DNA of 64,000 bases, taken from positions 55,781,034 to 55,845,033 of the forward strand of contig OX419762.1 of the NCBI GenBank assembly GCA_948567375.1. The letters run 5' to 3'. Both the position numbers and the translations under genes were made by a program. The notes under the pieces were generated by a model. It was given only the letters and a program-made list of their open reading frames with translations. It had not been told where the DNA came from and did no database searches. The DNA is from Lunularia cruciata (lineage: Eukaryota; Streptophyta; Marchantiopsida; Lunulariales; Lunulariaceae). Shown here in pieces: positions 9,431-19,504 of this stretch (positions are counted from its first letter, which is position 1; each line of letters starts with the position of its first letter).

Positions 9431-10780
9431 CAAGATTTGGAAATTGATGATCGGTTTCCTGATGAAGAGCTATATCATTTAATGGCTGTTCAAAGTATGC
9501 AATATGCGGTAGAATATCATTATTTGCATACGTGCCATTGTCCTGAGGGGCTAGACCCGGAACAAAGAGCAGTCTTTCTTCGGAAAATGGGACCATACCA
9601 ATTGAAACACAACATTTTGTTTAAAATGGGCAAAGATGAAGTACTTCGGAGATGCCTGGAAGCATACAAAGTAGGAGGAGTCATCAAATCCTTGCACTTG
9701 GAAGCATCATGGGGACACTATGCCTTGAAAAATATGGTGAAGAAAATTCTTTTGGCAGGGTATTGGTGGCCTACAATGTATAAAGATACTCATGCCCATA
9801 TTCGGAGTTGTGATGCACGTCAAAGAAGAGGGAAACCGACGGCGACTTCCCAGTGGCCTTTGAAACCAATTTTGCCTCTGGCCCCATTTGAGAAAATGGG
9901 GTATTGATTTTGTGGGACCTATTCAACCAATAACCCGTGTCACAAGGAAGAGGTACATCTTCGTATGTACCGATTATGCCACCAAGATGGTGGAAGCAGA
10001 GGCAACACCCAGAGATGATGCAGAGACAGTAGCAGAAATTTTCTTTCAAAACATCATTTCCCGTTATGGGTGTCCTCTAGAATTGGTCAGTGATTGGGGA
10101 ACTCATTTTTTGAACTCAATGGTGGAGGCGTTAACCAAATACTTCCAAATTTAGCATTGGAAGACCACACCTTACAACCCAAAAGCAAATAGATTCACAG
10201 AGAAAGCCAATGGATTGCTGTGTAAAATTTTGAATAAGGTGATAGTCAACTATGCCTATGACTGGGATACAAAGTTACCTGCAGCGTTGTGGGCATATCG
10301 AACAACTAAAAAGATTACTACAGAGCAAACTCCTTATTTCGTGACATACGGATTGCATCCCATATTACCAGTTGAGTTTGAGATACCGACATATAGAATA
10401 CTTTGTGAAGAACATTTGTCAATGGAAGAAAGTCAAGATCTTCGGATTCATCAACTGATGTGGTTGGAAGAGAAAAGGGACGATGCAATGCAAACTACAA
10501 AGGAAATTCAAGAACAACGGAAGGTTTGGCACGACAAAAGAATCAAACCTGTGACTGTTTAGGAAGGAGATTTGGTATTATTATATGATAATCACCGCCT
10601 ATTTTTTCCAGGAAAATTACATCTGAGGTGGATGGGACCGTATCGTGTGATGCACATCTATGATAATGGTTCTATTTAACTCACAGACCTAGATGGCAAT
10701 CCTTTGCAACTTGTGTCAATTGTTGGAGGGTTAGAAAATATTGGACCCCAAACCTGACTTTGTATAAAAACCCGGTTGTT
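9431..10780 (+). pseudogene. Integrase of family A
   Basis: The zinc-binding region reads WGHYALKNMVKKILLAGYWW and CDARQ, where the second cysteine of the H-H-C-C set is replaced by Arg. The core holds VCTDYATKMVEA (first D), LVSDWGTHFLN (second D) and FTEKANGLL (E). A frameshift at about 9895 separates zinc finger and core, and stops occur near 10153 and 10560. The C-terminal part has the GDLVLLYDN and RWMGPYRV blocks, so it lacks a chromodomain, as expected outside the chromoviruses. Confidence 0.82.
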
Positions 10781-10805
10781 GGTGTTTGCAGGGACGCTCA
10801 CATTT

Positions 10806-10818
10806 GAGGGAGGGGGTA
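10806..10818 (+). promoter_or_regulatory. Polypurine tract of the A1 element
   Basis: It reads GAGGGAGGGGGTA directly before the 3' LTR (TGCGGTTCCC). It fixes the LTR start independently of the LTR comparison. Confidence 0.88.
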
Positions 10819-10904
10819 TGCGGTTCCCACATTTTTTTGTTTTTCTATGATTAGTAGTGTTTACGAGACGAAGTAAGCACTGAAAGTCAAATTGCGGATA
10901 AAGA

Positions 10905-11168
10905 ATGGACGGAAGAAACTTCAAAGGAAATCCAAAGAAGATGACATTGGATCCGATGATGGAGGTACTCGGAAGAGGAGTACGCCGGAAAAAGTCCAAA
11001 GATCACTATCTTTGGGTTGAAAGACGCAAGAAAGACAAAGACCGTTTAACAACCTCTGTACGTGGCAAGAAAGTACATTTCAAGAAACGGCGGGGGCAGA
11101 AGAAGCATGTCTTGACAGTGACTCAGAGTGCACACAAAAGAGAGCAATTCACAGATGAAATTGACTAA
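10905..11168 (+). CDS. Small basic U3 protein of A1, 87 codons
   Basis: This is the most complete of three copies. It starts MDGRNFKGNPKKMTLDPMME and ends REQFTDEID. The middle is strongly basic (GKKVHFKKRRGQKK). It has no recognised domain and could bind nucleic acid, but that is only a guess from charge. It is separate from the long frame, which starts about 215 bp downstream. Confidence 0.5.
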   Translation: MDGRNFKGNPKKMTLDPMMEVLGRGVRRKKSKDHYLWVERRKKDKDRLTTSVRGKKVHFKKRRGQKKHVLTVTQSAHKREQFTDEID

Positions 11169-11384
11169 AGAATGACTGCAATTCAGGGCAATATAAAATT
11201 GCAACTGCGCAGGGGAAAGTTGAATACTCTGAGTAAATTTCCAATTCCTTTGAGTAGTTGTCCTGTAGTAATGTGTGTCTGGAAGCCCATCGAGAGTTAG
11301 ATTTTCCAAAACCCTGAGGGAGTTAGAGTGTCTCGTCCAAAAGAGGGTCTTATTTTCCAACATCGTAGAACGAGAGAACAAATC

Positions 11385-13722
11385 ATGGCAAAGAAGGTGG
11401 TCAACGCACTGGCAGTGAGAGGTTTTGCAATTCGAAGAGTAGATATAGTGGTGAGAATCAAAGTCTTGATTAGACTTTGTATTACCTTTTTAGCATGGAA
11501 CTGGAATTTCAGTTTCACGGGAGTGATGGTAGAGATTGCTGCCAGTAATTGTGAGGAGGGTCCCGAGGTGGAAGGAAAGAGAGGCAATCCGGCTTGATGG
11601 ACTGAGTCGGATTGGAAGTTGGTATTGGGAAGAGAAGCAGGAGAACCAACAGGGATCACCTTCTATTGGAAGTGTGATGCTGCAGAGGAGACAGCGGAGA
11701 TCCGCAATTTGTTCTTTGCTCCAAGAACCACGAATGGCTACAAGGTAGAGTCCTATTGGGACCCGATCCAAAGAAGTATTGGAGGAGCCATGATGGCCAT
11801 GTTCAAGCCAGAACAAACTACCTACGTGAACATGCAGCGGGCCGTCTTCTTCCATCAGATGTTTGCAGGAGCTCTAGTGAATTGGGCAAAGTGCTTTCAT
11901 CACCGAATGAGGCAGATGGTGGTGAATTGGCAAACAGGCTTGCCACCACATTATTTTGCACCGTTTGGAGCCCACTTCTACTTTGGGTTGAACCTACTAT
12001 CCAAAGAAGAGCATCATTGTATGGTGTCTCACATGCATCCCAATTTGCGACGGGAAGCAGACGAGGAGGAGTGCAAGTATATGCTGCATCTTGAAGCAAA
12101 TGACAAATACTTCACAAGGACGGGACAATGAAAAGTCGAAGAAATTACCAATCCAAGGACAAAGAAACATGGCAAACCCGAAGAAGCAAAGTTGCCTCCC
12201 ATGCAAAGAAAGACTTGGCGGCTGAGGTTGCAGACGGCAAAGATCACAAAAGAGGCATCATTGGAATTGAAGTATGGGGAAGAGACTGAGTCACAAGAAG
12301 AGGAATTGGAAGAAGAAGAGCTCACATTGAAAAGTGAGGAGTCAGGGAGCGATAGCAATGGGGAACCAGAGGTCCAGCAATCGGCAGCAGTAAGTGAGGC
12401 TTGTCAGACGATGATAGTAAACAAGTCAAGAGCAGAAGAGAAAGTAGAGAATCTCGCGGGGCCAAGTTCAAGAGGCCAAGACAAAGAAAGTGCGGACACG
12501 ATGAAGATACAAAGATAGCGACTTCGGATGAAGGAGCCAATGACGGAGGAGAAGACTCCAAACGGAGATGGCGAAGATGAGGAAGAGCACTTTGGCGGGA
12601 TATCCTATTTGACAAAGCTGGTAGCACCATTGCTGGAACTATTGAAGGAGCATCAAAGTGTAATTCCCCAAGATCGGAGGAAGGGTATGAACAAATTGTA
12701 GATGGTGAAGTATCTGGTAAGTGAAGTGAAGGAGCTGCAGGAGCAGCAAGTCCGAAGAAGCGCGGAAGTGGACGAACTTTGGAAGGAGGAAAGCTTGCTG
12801 AAGAAAACGTTGACCATGCTACAAGAGAGCAGCACCAAAAAGGAGAAGGAACTACAAAGGCGAGCCAGAGAATTCAAGGAACAAATAATGTGGCTCAATA
12901 AGATGGAGGAAGAAGTGAGCAATGTGCACATCAAGAATGTCCATTTGAAGGCGATGAACATCGTAATGGAACAGGAGTTGGACAGCTTGAAGAAGAGTTG
13001 CAACAGCGAGGGATCAAGCATGGCAGAGAGAGTTAGCAGCCAGGCAAGAAGAAGAAGAACAATTACGAGAGCTAGTCAGAAGTGTTGAGTTACAAAGTAC
13101 ACAGTATGCAGAGGAGAAGAAGATGTTTGCTGCGGAGTACAAAGACGAGCTAAAGATGTATTGTGAAGAGCTGAAGGTAGAGTGCTCTTGAGGATATGAA
13201 TCGGAATCAGTAGGAGAAGTTGCGGGGAAGTTGAGAGCCATCTTAAGCACGGAGGCTGAAGGGAGATTGGAAGAAGCCCGCCTACATGAGTTGAAGTTGC
13301 TTGTGCAGGAAACTTGGAAGAGAAAAGCTAAAGATGTGGATATGAACACGTTGTTGATTTGATTGAGAGAGCGTGTAGATCAGAAGATGTTAGAAGTAGA
13401 AAATAATGTTAGTCTTAGACTAGATTTAGTTAATTCAGAATTAGAGAGGATTTAGAATAGTGTGACAGTGGAGAAGAGACCCGATGTTGCAGAAGTAGGA
13501 GTACAAGTATCATCGGACTTGATGATTGACACATTAGAGAAGAGTGGATCAGTAGATAATGAGTTAGATAAGTCACTCCTTAGTGCAATTGTAGTTTCTA
13601 GTAAAGAAGTAGCAGAAATAGTGAAGGATTTGGTAGATGTAGATATATCCGAAGAAGGAGAAATAGTAAGAAGATCATTGGGTCTGGAAGCCGATGATGA
13701 GGTAGACATTGGATCGGGATAA
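11385..13722 (+). pseudogene. U3-encoded coiled-coil protein of family A (A1), near full length
   Basis: From MAKKVVNALAVRG to GLEADDEVDIGSG the span is about 779 codons. Order: N-terminal domain (11385-12131), acidic segment (EEELEEEELTLKSEESGSD, 12192-12518), coiled coil (LVSEVKELQEQQ..., EKELQRRAREFKEQ, 12702-13340) and acidic tail to 13722. Lesions: a TGA in RGNPA-WTESDW where a sister has CGA, a stop near 12131, another near 12518, a frameshift near 13005 and stops at CS-GYES and LLI-LRER. All lie in an otherwise collinear frame. Unknown function; known LTR elements rarely code in U3. Confidence 0.75.
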
Positions 13723-13841
13723 AAGTCAATTTTGAGATAGGAAGAGGCAGATATGAAGAGATAGATGTCACTTAGGATCTACAGGTAGGAAAGGATGTTG
13801 GGAAGCGGTGCCTAAGTAGGCAAGTCTGCCGTTTGCTTCAA

Positions 13842-13849
13842 TATTTAAG
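13842..13849 (+). promoter_or_regulatory. Putative TATA box of the A LTR
   Basis: TATTTAAG is kept at the same place in six A LTRs (also 28608, 47166, 50748, 55934, and as TATTTAAA on the minus strand at 4433-4440). It lies about 120 bp after the stop of the long frame and 0.68 kb before the LTR end, so the transcript would start near the following AGCAATTG. The minus LTR at 18712 has TACTTAAG there. Confidence 0.55.
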
Positions 13850-14528
13850 TGGAGCAATTGTAGTACGATGTTATTCAGTATTCAAATTTCTGAAGATAGA
13901 TAAAGTGAAGTGTTGTTCCCCGTACTCGTCGCTTAAGCTTAATTCCGATTATCAATTTTGTGTTTGTAGTTGTGAGTGTGTGAAGAATTCGGAAGAGCAA
14001 GATAGTGTGTTTGTGGATGTTGGAATCTATAGCCTTGATCTTCATTCTGTGTGTTTGATCCTGAGTGAAGTACATCGGAGCAATGCCTTGACAGGTCTGA
14101 GAGGAATTGTAGTGTTGTTAGTATTCTGCATTTGTGAGTGCAACACAAAGTTGATGTGAAGCAATTTCGATCGAGGAAGTTCTGCCTTCAGTGGAGGGGT
14201 GGAACACAATTTTGAGGCAAAATTGGTCTTTGCAATGAAGTGCCATCTTTGGGAGAATCTGAATCATCACAATCAAGAGTTGTTTGGACAGAATTTGCTA
14301 TGTTGTGATTATGTGTGTGTGTATTCGTGACAAGTTGTCAAGATTGTGAGCTTGTTACTCTCTTCTGGGTGTAGTTTCTACTTGAGAGATTAAAGAAGCC
14401 ATCAAGAAGAACTGCAATTGTGACTTTTGTCTTTGTATTCGACAATTTTGGATAGTATCTCTATGGGAACGAACTTTACTGACCCAATTACCGCAAAAGA
14501 GATATTTCCCGAGTTGTCACATGATTTT

Positions 14529-14546
14529 TGGCGCCGCTGCCGGGGA
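14529..14546 (+). promoter_or_regulatory. Primer-binding site of family A
   Basis: TGGCGCCGCTGCCGGGGA, 7 bp after the LTR end. It is of the kind common in the Athila/Tat branch. The sister element has a decayed TTGCGCTGCTGCCGGGGA at 51433. Confidence 0.85.
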
Positions 14547-14609
14547 TACAAATCTTGGAAGTGGAAGAATACAAAGCCAAATTCAAAACTGGGTGTATGC
14601 GCAATATGA

Positions 14610-16702
14610 ATGTTTGCATTGAGAGAACAACAGGAAGAGAGAGCTCAAAGACAAGCAGTGCAGCGTGAAGAAGACGAACGTTTGAAAGCCCCATCCACTT
14701 CAGACAAAATTGAACGAGAAGAGTTGGACTTTCAACTCCTTCACAAAGTGCAAGAAGCAGTGCGTGAACTTGACCAAAAGAGACGTGAAGGAGGTTGGCA
14801 AGGCTACTTTTTGTCTCCCTCTTCCAATAAAAAGAAAGACTTGAGCGGGCAGACATACGTGCTACGATCTAATACACCGACTTCCCCTAAAGCTGTAAAG
14901 GAAGTCGATTTCATTAAGAAGTTTGTTTGAGAAAAGACAACACAAACACTTAAGGAAGAAGAGTGTCAGCATCTGGTACGAACAATTCCTTGGTTATCCT
15001 GAAGAAGGTTCAAAGACCAGATTGAAGTTGTGGAACCTCTTACTTCTGATCGGGTTGAAGTCGACACAACCAGAGAAGAAGAAATTGTCAAAGAAGACCC
15101 CAATTTGAACTTGACGAATTGGAACCTGTGGGCAGACAACACGGCGTCCATACCAAGTAGGTCTTCGGTTCATGTGAGTTCAAACTTACCATCACCAAAT
15201 CTGCCGCACCGAACAATGTCTTTGTTACCCATAACCTGACATGCTTATCAGAAGTATAAAAGTACAGAGCAAGACGAAGATCCTGACAAATTCATTGAGG
15301 AATTCAAAGGCAGTTCCTTTGCCAACAAGGAACATGACTCCGTGGATCAACTGCGGACTTTTCCAAGTCTGCTCTAAAAGAAGGCTCAGAGCTGGTATAC
15401 TCATGTAACGCAAAAAGGATTCACACAAGCAGACTAGGCAGACTTACAAAATGGCTTCTTTGAACAATTTTGGGAAGTGGATTATGATACAAGTGTCTTT
15501 GCGGCACTTAATGATTTGGATCAAGGAAAGAAGGAAAAATTGAGAGATTACTTTGAGCAGTTCATGGCCTTATTGAACCGAGTCCTGAAGCAATCCGGGG
15601 TGGTGGGTTATTCTGATGCCCAAGCCATTACTTGGTTTCTTGGCGGGCTTTCACCGAAGATTTGAATCTTTGCTAGGGAGAGAAATGTAACTTGGCTGGA
15701 CAAAGTTGTCAAACATGTCGCCCGATATGAAGCGGCTCATTCTAACTCGTCCAGTAACCAACAAAATTGTGAGAAGAAGGCAAAAAGCCAAGACAAAGAG
15801 CTTCACTTAGTACTTCTCCTTCTTCGGAGGAATCCTCCACATCGTCTAGTTCTTCTTTGGAATCCGACAAAGAACCCAAGCCAAGAAAAATACAAAGATG
15901 CGGAGGAAAGAAGCCAGTAACACAGCCAGTAAAGAATGTATTTAAGGCGGATCAAAAGTTGGAAACTCTTATTAAAGAGTTTGCAGATTTTAAGATCCAA
16001 ATGATTGGGGCAAAGGACCGAAGAAAACCCCCATCATTTGGGCAACCAAATGTATGGTGCACTGCGTGTGGTAAATCTGGCCACGCTAATATAGAGTGTT
16101 TAACTTGCACGGCATTTCTAGTGCAACAAATAGATTGGGTTCTTGGATGGGATCAAGGCAAAGAAGAAGAGACGGTATACCAAACCCAAGAAATACAGCC
16201 TCCATCAAGCCCATCATATCAAGGTCCTAGGTTTGGACCACGGGAGTACAATCCTACTGCTCCTCCAAGAAGACCCCCAATGGGTGGTCAAAAAAGACCT
16301 CAAAATGTTGCACCAGGTGCTTGTTACAATTGTGGCTTGATGGGACATTGGTCTCCAAATTGTCCGGAGCCAAGACGACAAATTGGCTATGTACCCCTTT
16401 GTGGGAATTGTAAAGGATCGGAGCACACAGAAAACCAGTGCCCGCAACCACCCAATCCAAAGCCCCCTGTCAAGTATGTTCAGACTCCCGCCAAGCGTGC
16501 TGCGCTCCACGCAAAGGGGGACACTAATGTCAATTGTATTACACTTGAGGAAGAGAGGCCTCAAGAAGGGAGTCCAGTTTCAGAAGGAGATTGGCCGGAC
16601 CTCAAAACTTTGAAGGTAGAAACTCACGCGGAGAGGAAGAATCAAGCTTCCAAAGAAGCAAGTATGGCGTCTTCTTCCTCAAGGAAAATGAAGAGACTGT
16701 GA
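14610..16702 (+). pseudogene. gag of family A with three zinc knuckles
   Basis: The N-terminal 106 codons are open (MFALREQQEERAQRQAVQRE, charged). The capsid-like region (15240-15665) reads DPDKFIEEFKGSSFANKEHD, AQSWYTHVTQK, FFEQFWEVDYD, LRDYFEQFMALLNRVLKQSG. A 281-codon frame (15857-16702) holds three complete C-x2-C-x4-H-x4-C knuckles: CTACGKSGHANIEC, CYNCGLMGHWSPNC, CGNCKGSEHTENQC. The TGA at 15664 (PKI-IFAR) is shared with the sister gag. A frameshift near 14930 separates the start from the capsid part. It packages element RNA in the intact state. Confidence 0.85.
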
Positions 16703-17540
16703 CCAAAAGCTATCCTTTCGGCAAAGGAGAAAAAGGTCCTAGCAAAAGCTAAAGCAAAAGCCCTACAAAAATAAATTAAGGAAGCAATACTACGCACGCG
16801 GGAGATGAGTGCGGAGGCAAATACAAAGACATAACTTCCCGTATTTCTGGCAGATATCAGGTCTGAAGTAACAGACCTGATCCACGCTGAAGTTGGTCAA
16901 CCCAATGATCATTGGGTCAAGCACCCACGCACTCCGGTTACTATCCTCAAGCATCCCGAAGTTTGCTTTGAATAGGCAAACAATTTAGAACCAAAGCCAA
17001 AGACGAAGCAAGTGAAATTGGGGGGAGTTCCACAGTACGATATTGTGGCAAATATGGCGTCTACAACCGCAAATATCACATTTAAACAATTATGGGAGGA
17101 CAATAAGCTTTATAAAAAGCAGCTAAGTTCAGCCTTTAAGAAAGTAAGGGCGATGACCAAGAAAGACTTGCCCACAATTTATCATGTTGAACAGGAAGAT
17201 TTAGGATCTCCCGAGATGGATGCGTAGATAGCAGGCTGTATGATTACATCCATACCCATTGATTCGGGGTCGGGTGTAAATGTCATGACAAAAGACATTG
17301 CACATCGACTGGGGTACACAACATTTGAACCAACATCCCGGATTCTTAAGTTTGCGGATCAAACCAGGAGACGGCCCTTGGGCATGCTGTCGAATATCAT
17401 CACGATTATATGAGGGGTGCCCTTCAAATTAAACTACATTGTGTTACGACCAGTAACCAAAACTGGCTACCCTCTCTTGATCGGGAGACCTTGGTTGTAC
17501 AATGCCCAGGTTATGGTGGATTGGCACCAGTAAAAATTAC
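16703..17540 (+). pseudogene. Aspartic protease region of family A
   Basis: After a Lys/Ala-rich stretch broken by stops, a 71-codon frame (17012-17227) leads to ITSIPIDSGSGVNVMT with the catalytic D-S-G at 17261-17269. Then come LGMLSNIITI and YPLLIGRPWLYNA, the usual protease end. Stops lie at 17225 and in the flap-like part before GVPF. It would cut the gag-pol polyprotein. Confidence 0.75.
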
Positions 17541-18711
17541 GATTTAAAGACATTTTGTCTAAAGAACAAAAGCTGGTGACGATAAGTTGGACAAAGGTTC
17601 CTCATCTTGGAGAAACTACTTCGTCAAAAGACAAGGATGAATCCAAAGATTCATCATCTTTGTCTTCCAAGGACTCCAAAGCCGATGTCCAAGTAAATTA
17701 TTTGGAATGCTACGAGGTAGAGGTCGACGATGAAGACCCATCCAACATTGCCGCGGGTGAACAAGACTTGGAGGAAGGGGGTTTGACGGCAGTACGTCTC
17801 GGATTGAGCTGAGTAAGTCACATAGAAGGTGTTATTAACCCCGATGACTGTCAAGATGTGGTCTTGACTGAAGAAAAGATTTTGAAGATTTCAAAGACAG
17901 TCACCGCCGAGGAGTTGGCAGGATATACTGCCCTAATTATAGAGTTCCAAGATGTATTTTCCTGGTCTATTGACCAAATGCCGGGAATTCCACAAGAATT
18001 TGGCGAGCACCGGATTGATCTGGTCAAAGGTGCAATTCCGGTTTGGCAAAGACAATACCGCCTGAACCCAAAGTACTCCCTCTTGGTAAAAGATGAAATT
18101 GATAAGTACTTAAGGGCCAGAATAATTTTCCCTATTCTAAGCAGTGAGTGGGTTTCTCCCATTGTCATCATTCCAAAGAAGAAGATAGGGAAAATTCGAG
18201 TGTGCCAAGATTTTTGCAAATTAAATGCAATCATCCAAAAGGACCATCATCCTTTACCATTTATAGATACAATTTTGGACCAAGTAGCTGGTCATCCATG
18301 CTATAGTTTTCTTGATGGATTTTCAGGGTACAATCAAGTATCCATTTGAGAAGTAGACAAGGACAAAACCACATTCACGACTGATTGGGCCACTTTTGCT
18401 TACAATCAAATGCCCTTTGGGTTGTGTAATGCTCCTGTTACTTTCCAATAGATGATGAACTCAATATTCAAAGAGTTTCTGTGTAAATTTGTGGAGGTCT
18501 TCATTGATGATTTCTGTATGTTTGGGCAAAGAAATGTACATTTAGATTACCTTCGCCAAACTTTTAAAAGGTTTTGTTTTGCCGGCTTGTCATTCCACCC
18601 AAAGAAATGCTTCTTCGCAATGAAGGAGGGAATTCTTCTAGGGCATCGGGTGTCAAGCCGAGGTATTGAAGTGGATGTTGAGAAGGTTTAAGTAATTGCA
18701 GCTTTGGAATC
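17541..18711 (+). pseudogene. Linker and reverse transcriptase of family A, truncated
   Basis: The acidic linker (17555-17812) and RT N-terminus (17858-18349, 163 codons) are open: EHRIDLVKGAIPVWQRQYRL, EWVSPIVIIPKKK, CQDFCKLNAIIQKDHH. Then come a stop after YNQVSI, a stop in place of Q in TFQ-MM, and F-I-D-D-F at about 18500. It ends abruptly at ALES within the thumb. This copy keeps the stretch 8160-8330 that is frameshifted in the left unit. Confidence 0.85.
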
Positions 18712-19504
18712 TGTGACAACCCGACAAATATCACTTCTGCGGTAATTGGGTGAGTAAAGTTTGTTCCCGCAGAGATACGAGTCTGAATTGGTCAAATACA
18801 AAGCAAAGTAACAATTTTAGTTCTTCTTGAGTTCTTCTTTAGTCTCTCAGGTAGAAACCACACCCAAAAGAGAGTAACAAGCATTGACTTGCAGCCTTGT
18901 CACAAATTCACACTCCTTAATCACAACTCCTTCAATTCTTTCCAAACAATATTGATTGTAATGATTCAAGCTCTCCCGAAAATGGCACTTCACTGCAAAA
19001 TGACTTTGCCTCAGAATTGTGTTCCACCCCTCCACCAAAAGCACAACTTCCTCGATTGAAATTGCTTCACATCAACTTTGCAATGCACTCACAAATGCAG
19101 AATACTACCAAAACTACAATTCCTCTCAGATCTATCAAGGCATTGCTCCGATTGCACTTCACTTAGGATCAAACACACAGAATGAAGATCAAGGCTGTGG
19201 AATGCAACATCCAACAAGCACACTGACTTGCACTTCAAATTTCTCCAAACACTCACAAACACAATCACAAAGTTGATACTCGGAATCAAGCTTAAGCGAA
19301 AAGCACTACTTCACAACACTTCACTTTATCTATTCTCAAAAATTATGAGCACTGAACAACATTTGACTGCAAATGCCACTCTTAAGTAGTGAACAAATCG
19401 ACAGTTCTAACAACTATACCGTCCTTTAACAACTTTTCTAACCTACAGATCCAAAATGACAATGCACCTCTTCATATCTACTTCTTCATATCTCAAAACT
19501 GTTA

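Larger units (their letters stand above)
6274..14521 (+). mobile_element. Family A element, subfamily A1: 5' LTR fragment, pol, 3' LTR
   Basis: The order is LTR start (6274-7640), pol (7641-10780), PPT and complete LTR (10819-14521). The rest of the 5' LTR, the primer site, gag and protease are missing: the U3 frame runs straight into the protease/RT linker near 7640. The complete internal order is seen in the next unit (14522-18711), so about 5.4 kb was deleted. Both outer features agree with an element related to the Athila/Tat branch: no chromodomain, F-I-D-D-F in RT. Confidence 0.88.
10819..14521 (+). repeat. Complete A1 LTR, 3.7 kb
   Basis: It starts TGCGGTTCCCAC (TGTGGTACCCAC in sisters) right after a polypurine tract and ends GAGTTGTCACA right before a primer-binding site. 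It therefore works as the 3' LTR of the left unit and the 5' LTR of the right one. U3 is about 3 kb and holds a small and a long frame; the TATTTAAG box is at 13842 and R-U5 takes the last 0.65 kb. Confidence 0.93.
14522..18711 (+). mobile_element. Second family A internal region (primer site, gag, protease, RT), truncated
   Basis: It follows the A1 LTR without a gap and continues in the same orientation with primer site, gag, protease and the first two thirds of RT. RT stops at 18711 where a minus-strand A2 LTR begins; the lost rest is visible at 8818-10800 in the left unit. The arrangement LTR-internal-LTR-internal suggests recombination between two copies. Confidence 0.88.
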
